Positions 44,024-51,879 of a stretch of 64,000 nucleotides of DNA are shown here, piece after piece; the first letter of the stretch is position 1, and the number at the start of each line of letters is the position of its first letter. The stretch covers positions 124,001-188,000 of the forward strand of contig NZ_JWTA01000008.1 of the NCBI RefSeq assembly GCF_000813825.1. Direction: 5' to 3'. Made by a program: the position numbers and the translations under genes. The DNA is from Chryseobacterium taiwanense. Its GTDB lineage: Bacteria > Bacteroidota > Bacteroidia > Flavobacteriales > Weeksellaceae. The notes under the pieces are model-generated. The model searched no databases and was not told where the DNA came from. It saw nothing but the letters and a program-made list of their open reading frames with translations.

Positions 44024-45427
44024 TTAGTCTTTTAGCTCGGTTAATGGCTTCCCGTTAACAGTTACTTTTTTCAGAGTTACATTTTTCATGTAATCTACTT
44101 TATAAGGAATCTGAATTCCATTCATTTTAGCATTGATCATGGTAAAATCTGTGACAGGAGACGTTTCGTAAGCATCAGAAAATACGGCATATTTTCCTCC
44201 TTTATCTACGGTAAGATTTTCTACCCAGATATTTCTGATAGTCGGAATATGATTTCCCGGTTTTTCATAGTGCATATTGAAACGAACGGCTGCTTCTTTG
44301 TAAGCTCCAACTTTCGTATTATAGAAAAATACGTTTTCGATAATTCCTCCACGGCTTGAACTGGTTTTAATTCTCAATGCTCTGTCAAGGTTTTCGCTGT
44401 CCATCACGTTTCCTATCGCATAAATATTTTTTGCTCCTCCAGCAATTTCACTTCCAATTACCACTCCGCCGTGTCCGTCTTTCATTTCACAGTTTTCTAT
44501 GATGTGGTTTTCGGCAGGTCTTCCGATGTCTCTTCCGTCTTCATCTCTTCCTGATTTTATAGCAATACAATCATCACCTGTGTCGAAATAGCAGTCTTTG
44601 ATCCATACATTTTTACATGCTTCAGGATCGCAACCGTCATTATTAGGACCGTGACTGATTACTCTCACTCTTTCGATCAAAACATTTTCACAAAGAACAG
44701 GGTTTAGATTCCACATAGGAGAATTCTTTACCTCAACATCTGCCATCCAGAAATTTTTGCATCGGTAAGGCTGAACAAAATTTGGTCTTAAGTAATATCC
44801 GTCTCCAAAAATTCTTTCTCTTGCCGGTTTTCTCTCAGCCATATATTCGTGAAGTTTTGCACGGGCAGGATTTTGTCTTCCGGGGCGAGAGGTGTTGTAT
44901 CCATATTTTGTTGCACCGCACCAGAACCACCAGTTATCATTATCTGCATTTCCATCTAAGATTCCCTTTCCGGTAACTGCAATATTTTCTTCTTCGTAAG
45001 CGTAAATTAAAGAGGAATAATTCATACATTCCATTCCTTCCCATCTTGTAAACACAATAGGGTAGTCATTACTGTCCTGACTGAATAAAATGGTAGAACC
45101 GTCGCTTAAATGTAAATTGACGTTGCTTTTTAAGTAAATAGCACCTGTCAAGAATACTCCTTTAGGAACAATTACCCTTCCACCACCTTCTGCATTACAT
45201 TTTTCAATGGCTTTTTTGAAAGCTTCCGTATTTTTTGTTTTTCCGTCACCAATAGCCCCAAAATCTGTAATCAAATAGTCCTGTTGACGGAAATTGGGCT
45301 TTACAATTTGTTTTTTCAGAGCTTTAATTTCCTGTAAGGGCTGCTTTGATGAAGTCCACGCTTTATATTGGGCAGGAATCTGTATTGATAGTAGTAAAGC
45401 CAGAAAGAGTAAAGCACATTTTTTCAT
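44024..45427 (-). CDS. Secreted glycoside hydrolase family 28 polygalacturonase-type enzyme
   Basis: 467 residues with a signal peptide (cleavage near PAQ, residue 20). A classical GH28 beta-helix: NNDGCD (D264, D267), the Asp pair D285-D286 in TGDDC, H319 in DGHGG, and R352-I-K354. All canonical catalytic and substrate-binding residues are present, unlike the GH28 at 8422. An NADFGAIGDGKTKNT-like start (ITDFGAIGDG) is typical of pectin-degrading members, and the long YxTSRPGRQNPAR insertion suggests an exo-acting enzyme. It heads the three-gene minus-strand operon and has an operator-like palindrome about 130 bases upstream, so it is probably co-regulated with the main RG-I block. Confidence 0.92.
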   Translation of the reverse strand: MKKCALLFLALLLSIQIPAQYKAWTSSKQPLQEIKALKKQIVKPNFRQQDYLITDFGAIGDGKTKNTEAFKKAIEKCNAEGGGRVIVPKGVFLTGAIYLKSNVNLHLSDGSTILFSQDSNDYPIVFTRWEGMECMNYSSLIYAYEEENIAVTGKGILDGNADNDNWWFWCGATKYGYNTSRPGRQNPARAKLHEYMAERKPARERIFGDGYYLRPNFVQPYRCKNFWMADVEVKNSPMWNLNPVLCENVLIERVRVISHGPNNDGCDPEACKNVWIKDCYFDTGDDCIAIKSGRDEDGRDIGRPAENHIIENCEMKDGHGGVVIGSEIAGGAKNIYAIGNVMDSENLDRALRIKTSSSRGGIIENVFFYNTKVGAYKEAAVRFNMHYEKPGNHIPTIRNIWVENLTVDKGGKYAVFSDAYETSPVTDFTMINAKMNGIQIPYKVDYMKNVTLKKVTVNGKPLTELKD

Positions 45428-45508
45428 AATGATTTGAAATTGTTTAGTTTTTAAAGAATTTTTTGATTATTTCTTTATATATCGCAATCTAAAATTATTG
45501 TGATTAAA

Positions 45509-45534
45509 AATTATCCTGCACTGTCGGGATAATT
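45509..45534. promoter_or_regulatory. Inverted repeat AATTATCC-N10-GGATAATT upstream of the GH28 operon
   Basis: Perfect 8-base inverted repeat with a 10-base spacer that includes TGCA; read on the minus strand it contains TGCAGGATAATT, like the GCAGGAT words upstream of susC. About 80-105 bases before the GH28 start. Confidence 0.4.
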
Positions 45535-45554
45535 AAAATAAATTTTTCACTTTA

Positions 45555-45568
45555 TGTAATCGATTGCA
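45555..45568. promoter_or_regulatory. Operator-like palindrome upstream of the GH28 operon (TGTAATCGATTGCA)
   Basis: Matches TGCAATCGATTGCA at 13 of 14 positions, about 130 bases before the GH28 start on the minus strand. One of four copies in the window. Confidence 0.55.
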
Positions 45569-45780
45569 TAATTTCGAAGATAAACAAAATATTACTATAT
45601 GAAATCAAGAACGATAATTATAAATTAATACATAAGAATTATGATTTTATCATGTTTTAAATCAAATTTTTAGATTGAAAAATTTCTAAGTTTAAATAGA
45701 AATAAAGTCAATCGATGGTTTTACTTAAATCTAACCTCTGATTTCATAAATCAAATAAATTATTATAACTTGCATCTATT

Positions 45781-46197
45781 ATGATGTCCAAACGTTGCAA
45801 ATATGCTTTAAAAGCGATGGTAAGGTTAGCCAAGAATTATAATCAGGGCTTTCTGTCTACCTCTGTTATTGCGCAAGACGAAAATATTCCTAAAAAATTT
45901 TTGGAGCAAATTCTGCTGGAATTAAAAAGAGCAAAATTGGTGAACAGTAAACAGGGAACTGCCGGTGGATATTATTTGTTGAAATCTCCCGATGATGTTT
46001 CTTTAGCTGATCTTTACCGTATTTTTGACGGACCTATTGCTCTTACTCCCTGTGTTTCTTTAAACTTTTACGAAGCTTGTGATGATTGTGTAGATGAAGC
46101 ATCATGTTATCTGAGGAATGAATTAATCAATGTTCGTGAAAAAACCAGAAAAAGCATGATGGAGGCTACTTTAACGGCTTTCATGCAAAAGAAATAA
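45781..46197 (+). CDS. Rrf2-family regulator with four C-terminal cysteines, probably of sulfur genes
   Basis: 138 residues, normal for Rrf2/IscR/CymR. The N-terminal winged helix is clear (CKYALKAMVRLAKNY, IPKKFLEQILLELKRAKLVNSKQGTAGGYYL). Cysteines at 91, 100, 103 and 109 form a C-x8-C-x2-C-x5-C group where IscR and NsrR bind an Fe-S cluster, though the spacing differs from IscR. In Bacillus the relative CymR represses cysteine genes; a similar role over the cys cluster that starts 83 bases downstream is likely. Two tandem ATG codons (45781, 45784) could both start. Whether it is transcribed with cysH is unclear, since cysH has its own promoter. Confidence 0.85.
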   Translation: MMSKRCKYALKAMVRLAKNYNQGFLSTSVIAQDENIPKKFLEQILLELKRAKLVNSKQGTAGGYYLLKSPDDVSLADLYRIFDGPIALTPCVSLNFYEACDDCVDEASCYLRNELINVREKTRKSMMEATLTAFMQKK

Positions 46198-46223
46198 ATT
46201 TTTTTAGATTTAAATTCTACTAA

Positions 46224-46258
46224 TTTGATAGGAGTTATAGAATTAATATATATATTTG
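46224..46258 (+). promoter_or_regulatory. Bacteroidota-type promoter of cysH
   Basis: TTTG at 46224-46227 and TATATTTG at 46251-46258 with a 23-base spacer fit the TTTG/TAnnTTTG consensus. The start codon of cysH follows 22 bases after the -7 box, so the leader is very short. Confidence 0.65.
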
Positions 46259-46280
46259 CATCAATTAATTTCAAGATGCA

Positions 46281-46994
46281 ATGGAAAACAGTCTGAAAAA
46301 AGAATTTGATGAGCTGCTTGAAGAAACGTCTGATACGGTTTCTCAAGAGGGTTTTCTCCGTTTATTAGCGGAGAGATTTCCTCAGAAACTGATCTTTTCT
46401 ACCAGTTTCAGTTATGAAGATCAGGTGGTGACCCATTTGATAAAAGATTTAGATATTCAGATTTTTACACTGGATACAGGAAGGCTTTTTGAACAGACCT
46501 ATGAAACTTGGGCAGCTACAAAAGCATTTTTTAAAAAGAATATCAAAGCTTATTATCCGGATGCTGAAGAGCTGCAACAATTTGTAACAGAAAATGGACC
46601 GGATTCATTCTATCAATCGGTAGAGAAAAGAAAAGAGTGCTGTAATGTCCGTAAAGTTCATCCTTTAAAAAAAGCACTCAAAGGTTATAAAGTCTGGATC
46701 ACGGGATTAAGATCGGAGCATTCTTTAAACAGACAACATATGCCTCAACTGGAATGGGATCACGATAATCAAATTATCAAATACCATCCAATTCTTCACT
46801 GGACGACACAAGAGGTTACAGATTATGTTCAAAAAAATCAGCTTCCTTATAATTACCTGCATAAAAAAGGTTTTGCAAGTATTGGATGTGCACCTTGTAC
46901 GAGAGCAATTCAGGAAGGAGAAGATTTCAGAGCTGGCCGATGGTGGTGGGAAGATGCCAATAAAAAAGAATGCGGTTTACATATTCATCAATAA
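46281..46994 (+). CDS. cysH: Adenylyl-sulfate (APS) reductase, CysH family with Fe-S cysteines
   Basis: 237 residues. The PAPS-reductase fold is shown by SYEDQVVTHL near residue 45, DTGRLFEQTY and GLRSEHSLNR. It has C120-C121 and C203-x2-C206, the four ligands of the [4Fe-4S] cluster found in APS reductases (and some bifunctional forms), plus the catalytic C231 in ECGLH near the end. This, together with the absence of a CysC kinase domain in cysN or nearby, suggests that APS rather than PAPS is reduced to sulfite using thioredoxin. First structural gene of the sulfur cluster, 12 bases ahead of cysD. Confidence 0.92.
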   Translation: MENSLKKEFDELLEETSDTVSQEGFLRLLAERFPQKLIFSTSFSYEDQVVTHLIKDLDIQIFTLDTGRLFEQTYETWAATKAFFKKNIKAYYPDAEELQQFVTENGPDSFYQSVEKRKECCNVRKVHPLKKALKGYKVWITGLRSEHSLNRQHMPQLEWDHDNQIIKYHPILHWTTQEVTDYVQKNQLPYNYLHKKGFASIGCAPCTRAIQEGEDFRAGRWWWEDANKKECGLHIHQ

Positions 46995-47006
46995 AAACAA
47001 ACAAAA

Positions 47007-47909
47007 ATGTCAACATTAAATTATTTAGATCAATTAGAATCTGAGTCTATTTACATATTAAGGGAAGTAGCAGGACAATTTGAACGACCTGCATTACTGT
47101 TTAGCGGAGGAAAAGACAGTATTGTTTTGGCTCATTTGGCTTCGAAAGCATTTCGTTACGGAAAAATTCCTTTCACTTTTGTCCATATAGATACGGGACA
47201 TAATTTTCCTGAAGTTTTGGAATTTCGAGATAAGCTGGTCAGCCAAATAGAGGTGGATTTGGTGGTTCGTAAAGTGGAAGATACGATTAGAAGCCGAAAA
47301 TTAACAGAGCCTAAAGGTAAATTTCCGAGCAGAAACTGGTTGCAGACTTTTACCTTATTAGATACCATTGAAGAATTTGAATTTGATGCCTGTATTGGAG
47401 GGGCGAGAAGGGATGAGGAAAAAGCTAGAGCTAAAGAAAGAATATTTTCGGTGAGAGATGAATTCGGGCAATGGGATCCTAAACTTCAACGTCCTGAATT
47501 GTGGAATATTTTCAACGGGAAAATTCATAAAGGGGAAAATGTGAGAGTGTTTCCTATCAGCAACTGGACAGAACTTGATATCTGGAGCTATATCCAAAGA
47601 GAAGAAATAGAGCTTCCTTCTATCTACTTCTCTCATGAAAGAGAGGTGATAGATCTTAACGGACAATGGATCGCCCATTCTCAATATGCAACTTTGGAAT
47701 CTGATGATATTATCACCACAAAAAAGATCCGTTATCGTACCGTGGGAGATATGACCTGCACTGCAGCGGTGGAATCTGAGGCGATTACTATTGATGGAGT
47801 GATTGAAGAAATAGTCGCGACCAGAATTTCGGAAAGAGGAGAAACGAGAATCGATGATAGAGTCACCGAAGCCGCGATGGAAGACCGTAAAAAAGGAGGC
47901 TATTTTTAA
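47007..47909 (+). CDS. cysD: Sulfate adenylyltransferase small subunit CysD
   Basis: 300 residues, full family length. CysD is an ATP pyrophosphatase-type enzyme that forms APS from ATP and sulfate, driven by the CysN GTPase. The PP-loop FSGGKDSIVLAHLA is near residue 34, followed by VHIDTGHNFPEVLEFRD, GGARRDEEKARAKERIFS and the C-terminal RKKGGYF. It is separated from cysN by 85 bases that contain a small dispersed repeat, a wider gap than elsewhere in this operon. Confidence 0.95.
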   Translation: MSTLNYLDQLESESIYILREVAGQFERPALLFSGGKDSIVLAHLASKAFRYGKIPFTFVHIDTGHNFPEVLEFRDKLVSQIEVDLVVRKVEDTIRSRKLTEPKGKFPSRNWLQTFTLLDTIEEFEFDACIGGARRDEEKARAKERIFSVRDEFGQWDPKLQRPELWNIFNGKIHKGENVRVFPISNWTELDIWSYIQREEIELPSIYFSHEREVIDLNGQWIAHSQYATLESDDIITTKKIRYRTVGDMTCTAAVESEAITIDGVIEEIVATRISERGETRIDDRVTEAAMEDRKKGGYF

Positions 47910-47917
47910 TCAATAAT

Positions 47918-47994
47918 CAGCAATTAGTAATGGGCAATAATTCTATGTAGAGCAAATTACTCATTACCTATTACTCATCATTAATGAATTACAT
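47918..47994. repeat. TAATGAGTAAT-type repeat between cysD and cysN
   Basis: The gap holds tandem-like words AATTAGTAATGGGCAAT and, further on, ATTACTCATTACCTATTACTCATCA, which are partly inverted relative to each other (TAATGAGTAATAGGTAATGAGTAAT on the minus strand would pair with the first part). Such TAATGAGTAAT arrays are a familiar flavobacterial intergenic repeat. It sits inside the operon, and translation of cysN then depends on a start site right after it. Confidence 0.55.
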
Positions 47995-49233
47995 ATGGAT
48001 ATTTTAAGATTTATAACAGCAGGAAGTGTAGATGACGGGAAAAGTACCCTTATCGGAAGACTGCTTTACGATAGCAAAAGCATTTTGCAGGATCAGTTGG
48101 AGGTTCTGGAAAAACATTCAAAAAATAAAAATGAAGACGGAGTTGATCTTGCTCTTTTGACCGACGGTTTACGTGCGGAAAGAGAACAGGGAATTACAAT
48201 AGATGTTGCTTACCGGTATTTTTCAACGTCTAAAAGAAAATTCATCATTGCAGATGCTCCGGGACACGTTCAGTACACGAGAAATATGATTACGGGAGCC
48301 TCTAATTCAGATTTGATGGTGATTCTTATTGATGCCCGTAAAGGAGTTATTGAGCAAACCAGAAGACATTCTATTATTGCATCACTGCTTAAACTGAAAA
48401 AAGTGGTGGTTGCAATCAATAAAATGGATATGGTTGATTATTCAGAAGAAGTTTACGAAGCCATAAAAGAAGAATACTCAACCATTGCCGAAAATTTAGG
48501 ATTAAATAATGTGAGCTATTTCCCTATATCTGCTCTGAAAGGAGATAATATTGTCTCATTGTCCTCAAAAACAGATTGGTATCAAGGAAGTTCACTGTTA
48601 GAATATTTGGAAAATGTTGAGTTGAATGAAGAATTTGCAAGTGGAAGTCGTTTTCAGGTTCAGTATGTTATTCGTCCACAAACTGAGGAATTGCACGATT
48701 ATCGTGGATATGCAGGAAAAGTATTAAGCGGACAATTCAGAAAAGGAGACCAGATTCACATTCTTCCGGCAGGGATTACTACAGAAATCTCTAAAATCGA
48801 AATTAATGGAATTGAAAATGATTTTGCTGTGGAAGGGCAACCTGTGGTATTGCATGTTACAGATGATGTAGATATCAGCAGAGGTGATTTTTTTGTCACA
48901 GCCGAAGAACTTCCTTTTGTTGAAAAAGATGTAGAAGTTCTATTGTGTTGGCTCGATCAAAAATCACTGCAAGCGGGTAACAAATACGTATTGCAGCATC
49001 ACAGCAGAGTATTGAAAGCGGTAGTGAAGGAGATTGATTACAAGATTAATGTCAACACTCTCGTAAAGGAAAAAGCTGAAGGAGATATAAAGCTTAATGA
49101 GATTGTAAAAGTAACGCTTAGAACGGCTCAACCTCTGGTTTTCGATAGTTTTATCAATAATAAGAGAACGGGATCGGCTATTCTGGTCGATGAAACCTCA
49201 AACTCAACGGTTGCGGCATGCATAATTCAATAA
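47995..49233 (+). CDS. cysN: Sulfate adenylyltransferase GTPase subunit CysN
   Basis: 412 residues, without the C-terminal APS kinase (CysC) domain that many CysN/NodQ proteins carry. GTPase motifs: AGSVDDGKSTLIGRLL (P-loop), the switch II DAPGHVQYTRNM region and NKMDMVDY. The C-terminal beta-barrels are of the EF-Tu type. Together with CysD it makes APS at the expense of GTP. The lack of CysC here fits with the Fe-S-type CysH acting on APS. cysE follows after 3 bases. Confidence 0.95.
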   Translation: MDILRFITAGSVDDGKSTLIGRLLYDSKSILQDQLEVLEKHSKNKNEDGVDLALLTDGLRAEREQGITIDVAYRYFSTSKRKFIIADAPGHVQYTRNMITGASNSDLMVILIDARKGVIEQTRRHSIIASLLKLKKVVVAINKMDMVDYSEEVYEAIKEEYSTIAENLGLNNVSYFPISALKGDNIVSLSSKTDWYQGSSLLEYLENVELNEEFASGSRFQVQYVIRPQTEELHDYRGYAGKVLSGQFRKGDQIHILPAGITTEISKIEINGIENDFAVEGQPVVLHVTDDVDISRGDFFVTAEELPFVEKDVEVLLCWLDQKSLQAGNKYVLQHHSRVLKAVVKEIDYKINVNTLVKEKAEGDIKLNEIVKVTLRTAQPLVFDSFINNKRTGSAILVDETSNSTVAACIIQ

Positions 49234-49236
49234 GTA

Positions 49237-50067
49237 ATGGAAAAATCAGATGACTTTATTGAAAAAGTTTTCAAAAAGAAACAACAAAATTCTTTAGGAT
49301 TCTTTGATAAAAATGAAGCAGAAATTTTTGTTGAAGAGCTCTATAAAGTACTTTTTCTTCCACAGTCTGTAAATACTCAGGAGCAGTTAGAAAAAGACTT
49401 TACAAGACTCCGCAAGATTCTTTTAAATCTGATCAATAGCATCATTGAAGATAAAACGCTTTCTGAAAAGCATGTTGATCAGTTTTCTGAAGCTTTGCCC
49501 AGACTTTATGAGATGCTGACTGTAGATGCAGAAGCTATTTTAGAGTTTGATCCGGCTACAGAATCATTAGAAGAAATTCTTCTTTCCTATCCCGGTTTTT
49601 TTGCAACGTATGGATACCGGATTTCCCATCAACTGTGGAATCAGAGAATAAAAATACTGCCGCGTATTATTTCTGAATATACACACAGCAAAACAGGAAT
49701 AGATATTCATCCCGGAGCAGAGATAGGAGAGCATTTCTTTATCGATCACGGAACGGGAATCGTGATAGGAGAAACGACTGTAATTGGCAATCATGTAAAA
49801 ATTTATCAGGGAGTAACCCTCGGTGCTTTGCATGTTTCCAAAGAAAAAGCCAACCAAAAAAGACATCCGAATATTGAAGACCATGTCATTATCTATTCCG
49901 GAGCTACCATTTTAGGAGGAGATACAACCATTGGCAGAGAAAGTATTATTGGAGGAAATGTATGGATTACACAAGATGTTCCTTCTCATTCTCTGGTCTA
50001 CCATAAAAGTGAAATAAAAATAAAGGATAATAGCTCGTTGCCGGAATCCTTAACCTTTGTTATATAA
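49237..50067 (+). CDS. cysE: Serine O-acetyltransferase
   Basis: 276 residues. A helical N-terminal part (about 1-140) is followed by a left-handed beta-helix of hexapeptide repeats with IDIHPGAEIGEHFFIDHGTGIVIGETTVIGNHVKIYQGVTLGA, the acetyl-CoA-binding and catalytic His region. It makes O-acetylserine, the carbon acceptor for sulfide in cysteine synthesis. The C-terminal end is INDNSSLPESLTFVI-like and does not show the usual cysteine-synthase-binding Ile tail exactly, but it does end in Ile. In operon order it precedes cysK by 33 bases. Confidence 0.92.
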   Translation: MEKSDDFIEKVFKKKQQNSLGFFDKNEAEIFVEELYKVLFLPQSVNTQEQLEKDFTRLRKILLNLINSIIEDKTLSEKHVDQFSEALPRLYEMLTVDAEAILEFDPATESLEEILLSYPGFFATYGYRISHQLWNQRIKILPRIISEYTHSKTGIDIHPGAEIGEHFFIDHGTGIVIGETTVIGNHVKIYQGVTLGALHVSKEKANQKRHPNIEDHVIIYSGATILGGDTTIGRESIIGGNVWITQDVPSHSLVYHKSEIKIKDNSSLPESLTFVI

Positions 50068-50100
50068 AAAAAATAAAAGACAATATAAAATTGAAACGGT

Positions 50101-51012
50101 ATGAAGTTCCAAAACACACTAGAAACAATTGGGAATACGCCCATCGTAAAAATTAATAAGCTGTTCAGTCCTGAACATGAAATCTGGATTAAACTTGAAA
50201 AAAGTAACCCGGGAGGAAGTATTAAAGACAGAATTGCATTGGCAATGATTGAAGATGCAGAAGAAAAAGGATTGCTGAATAAAGAAAGCATAATCATAGA
50301 GCCTACAAGTGGAAACACAGGAATAGGACTTTCTTTGGTAGCCGCAGTGAAAGGTTACAAGCTTATTTTGGTCATGCCCGAAAGTATGAGTGTGGAACGC
50401 CGTAAAATTATGGAAGCATACGGAGCAGAATTTGTGTTGACTCCTAGAGAAAAAGGAATGAAAGGAGCTATTGAAAAAGCGAATGAACTTTCAGCAGAAA
50501 CCCCTAATTCTTGGATTCCGAGACAGTTTGATAATCCTGCCAATGTAAAAGTTCATACCGAAACCACGGCGCAGGAAATTCTGAATGACTTTCCTGATGG
50601 ATTAGATTATGTAATTACCGGTGTAGGAACAGGAGGACATATTACAGGAATTGCAAAAGCACTGAAACAAAAATATCCTGATATTAAAGTAATTGCAGTA
50701 GAACCTGAGTTGTCTCCTGTTTTAAGTGGAGGAGAACCGGCACCACATCCATTGCAGGGATTAGGAGCAGGATTTGTTCCTTCTATATTAGATACTACCG
50801 TATTGGATGGAATCATCAAGATCGGAAAAGATGAAGCTTTTCAGTATGCGATAGATGCAGGGAAAAAAGAAGGACTTTTTGTTGGGATCTCTACAGGTGC
50901 GGCTTTAGCAGCAGTAGCTAAACAGCTTCCGGAAATACCGAAAAGTTCAAAAATATTAACAATTAATTACGATACAGGAGAGAGATATCTGTCCGTTGAA
51001 GGACTCTTCTAA
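50101..51012 (+). CDS. cysK: Cysteine synthase A (O-acetylserine sulfhydrylase)
   Basis: 303 residues. PLP lysine K42 in GGSIKDR, substrate loop [10 protein letters not shown], phosphate-binding [10 protein letters not shown] and the VGISTGAA segment are all present. It condenses O-acetylserine with sulfide to cysteine. Length and motifs match CysK; CysM (thiosulfate-using) cannot be excluded by eye. It follows cysE in the operon and is 21 bases before cobA. Confidence 0.94.
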   Translation: MKFQNTLETIGNTPIVKINKLFSPEHEIWIKLEKSNPGGSIKDRIALAMIEDAEEKGLLNKESIIIEPTSGNTGIGLSLVAAVKGYKLILVMPESMSVERRKIMEAYGAEFVLTPREKGMKGAIEKANELSAETPNSWIPRQFDNPANVKVHTETTAQEILNDFPDGLDYVITGVGTGGHITGIAKALKQKYPDIKVIAVEPELSPVLSGGEPAPHPLQGLGAGFVPSILDTTVLDGIIKIGKDEAFQYAIDAGKKEGLFVGISTGAALAAVAKQLPEIPKSSKILTINYDTGERYLSVEGLF

Positions 51013-51033
51013 CCTCTAATATCCCTATTTACA

Positions 51034-51879
51034 ATGAAAACGACTATTAAAACACCAAAGGTTTACCTTATTGGTGCAGGACCCGGCGACCCTGATTTGA
51101 TCACGATGAAAGCAGTTAAAGCGATTGCAGCAGCAGATATTATCCTGTCCGATCGTTTGGTGAGCCCGGAAATTTTAGAGCATTATGCAGATAAAAATGC
51201 AGAAATTATATATGTAGGAAAAGAATGCAGTAAAAATGCGTCTACTCCTCAATCTCTTATTAATAAACTGATGGTTAACTATGCCTTTCAGAATAAAAAG
51301 GTAGTACGACTGAAAGGAGGAGATGTTTCTATTTTTTCGAATATTCTGGATGAATTGCAAACCTTAAAAGAAAACAAAATTTCCTATGAGATCATCCCCG
51401 GAATTACAGCTGCGTTAGGTGCTGCTGCTTATGCAGGAATGCCTTTGACGGCAAGAAACTACGCTACCTCCGTAAGGTTTCTTACTTATTATAAATCTGA
51501 AATTCTGGATGAGAACTATTGGAAAGAGCTGGCTGTAACGAATGATACACTTGTATTTTATATGTCCAAAGGAAACCTCTCAAATCTTGTAGAAAAGTTT
51601 GTTGAGCTTAATGTTTCAAGAGAGAAAAAAATTGCCATTATTGAACAGGCAACTACGCCTTATCAAAAAGTGTACACTTCCTCTTTTGATGATTTCAAAA
51701 CAAATTTTGCAGATAAAAACTTTGCTTCCCCATCATTGGTGGTAATCGGAAAAGTAGTTAATCTGCATGAAGAATTTTCCTGGCTGGAAAATGCAGAGCA
51801 TGAAGGTCTTTATTTTAAATCGGTGGTGAATGGAAGTCTTGTTCCAGCCACACAAAACTTTTTTCAATATGCTGTCTGA
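51034..51879 (+). CDS. cobA: Uroporphyrinogen-III C-methyltransferase
   Basis: 281 residues. Motifs VYLIGAGPGDPDLITMKAVKAI, DRLVSPEIL, VRLKGGDVSIF and PGITAALGAAAYAGMPLTAR are those of SUMT/CobA, which uses SAM to make precorrin-2 for siroheme. Siroheme is the cofactor of the CysI sulfite reductase two genes downstream. A separate oxidation/chelation domain (Met8/CysG-like) is at the N-terminus of the protein at 58298-59818. Its last 11 bases overlap the start of cysJ, so the two are translationally coupled. Confidence 0.93.
   Translation: MKTTIKTPKVYLIGAGPGDPDLITMKAVKAIAAADIILSDRLVSPEILEHYADKNAEIIYVGKECSKNASTPQSLINKLMVNYAFQNKKVVRLKGGDVSIFSNILDELQTLKENKISYEIIPGITAALGAAAYAGMPLTARNYATSVRFLTYYKSEILDENYWKELAVTNDTLVFYMSKGNLSNLVEKFVELNVSREKKIAIIEQATTPYQKVYTSSFDDFKTNFADKNFASPSLVVIGKVVNLHEEFSWLENAEHEGLYFKSVVNGSLVPATQNFFQYAV

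Larger units (their letters stand above)
45428..45780. other. Divergent intergenic region between GH28 operon and Rrf2 regulator gene
   Basis: 353 bases, very AT-rich, containing the promoters of both divergent units. On the GH28 side are the inverted repeat at 45509-45534 and the palindrome at 45555-45568. On the Rrf2 side a TCAATCGATGG word (about 45708) resembles half of the palindrome but is not counted as a site. No gene is evident. Confidence 0.55.

Noticed and set aside
45708..45718. TCAATCGATGG word on the Rrf2 side of the divergent region
   Set aside because: Only the centre resembles the operator palindrome; the flanks do not match.
51830..51868. Earlier in-frame ATG for cysJ
   Set aside because: It would overlap cobA by 50 bases; the ATG at 51869 gives the normal start with an 11-base overlap.
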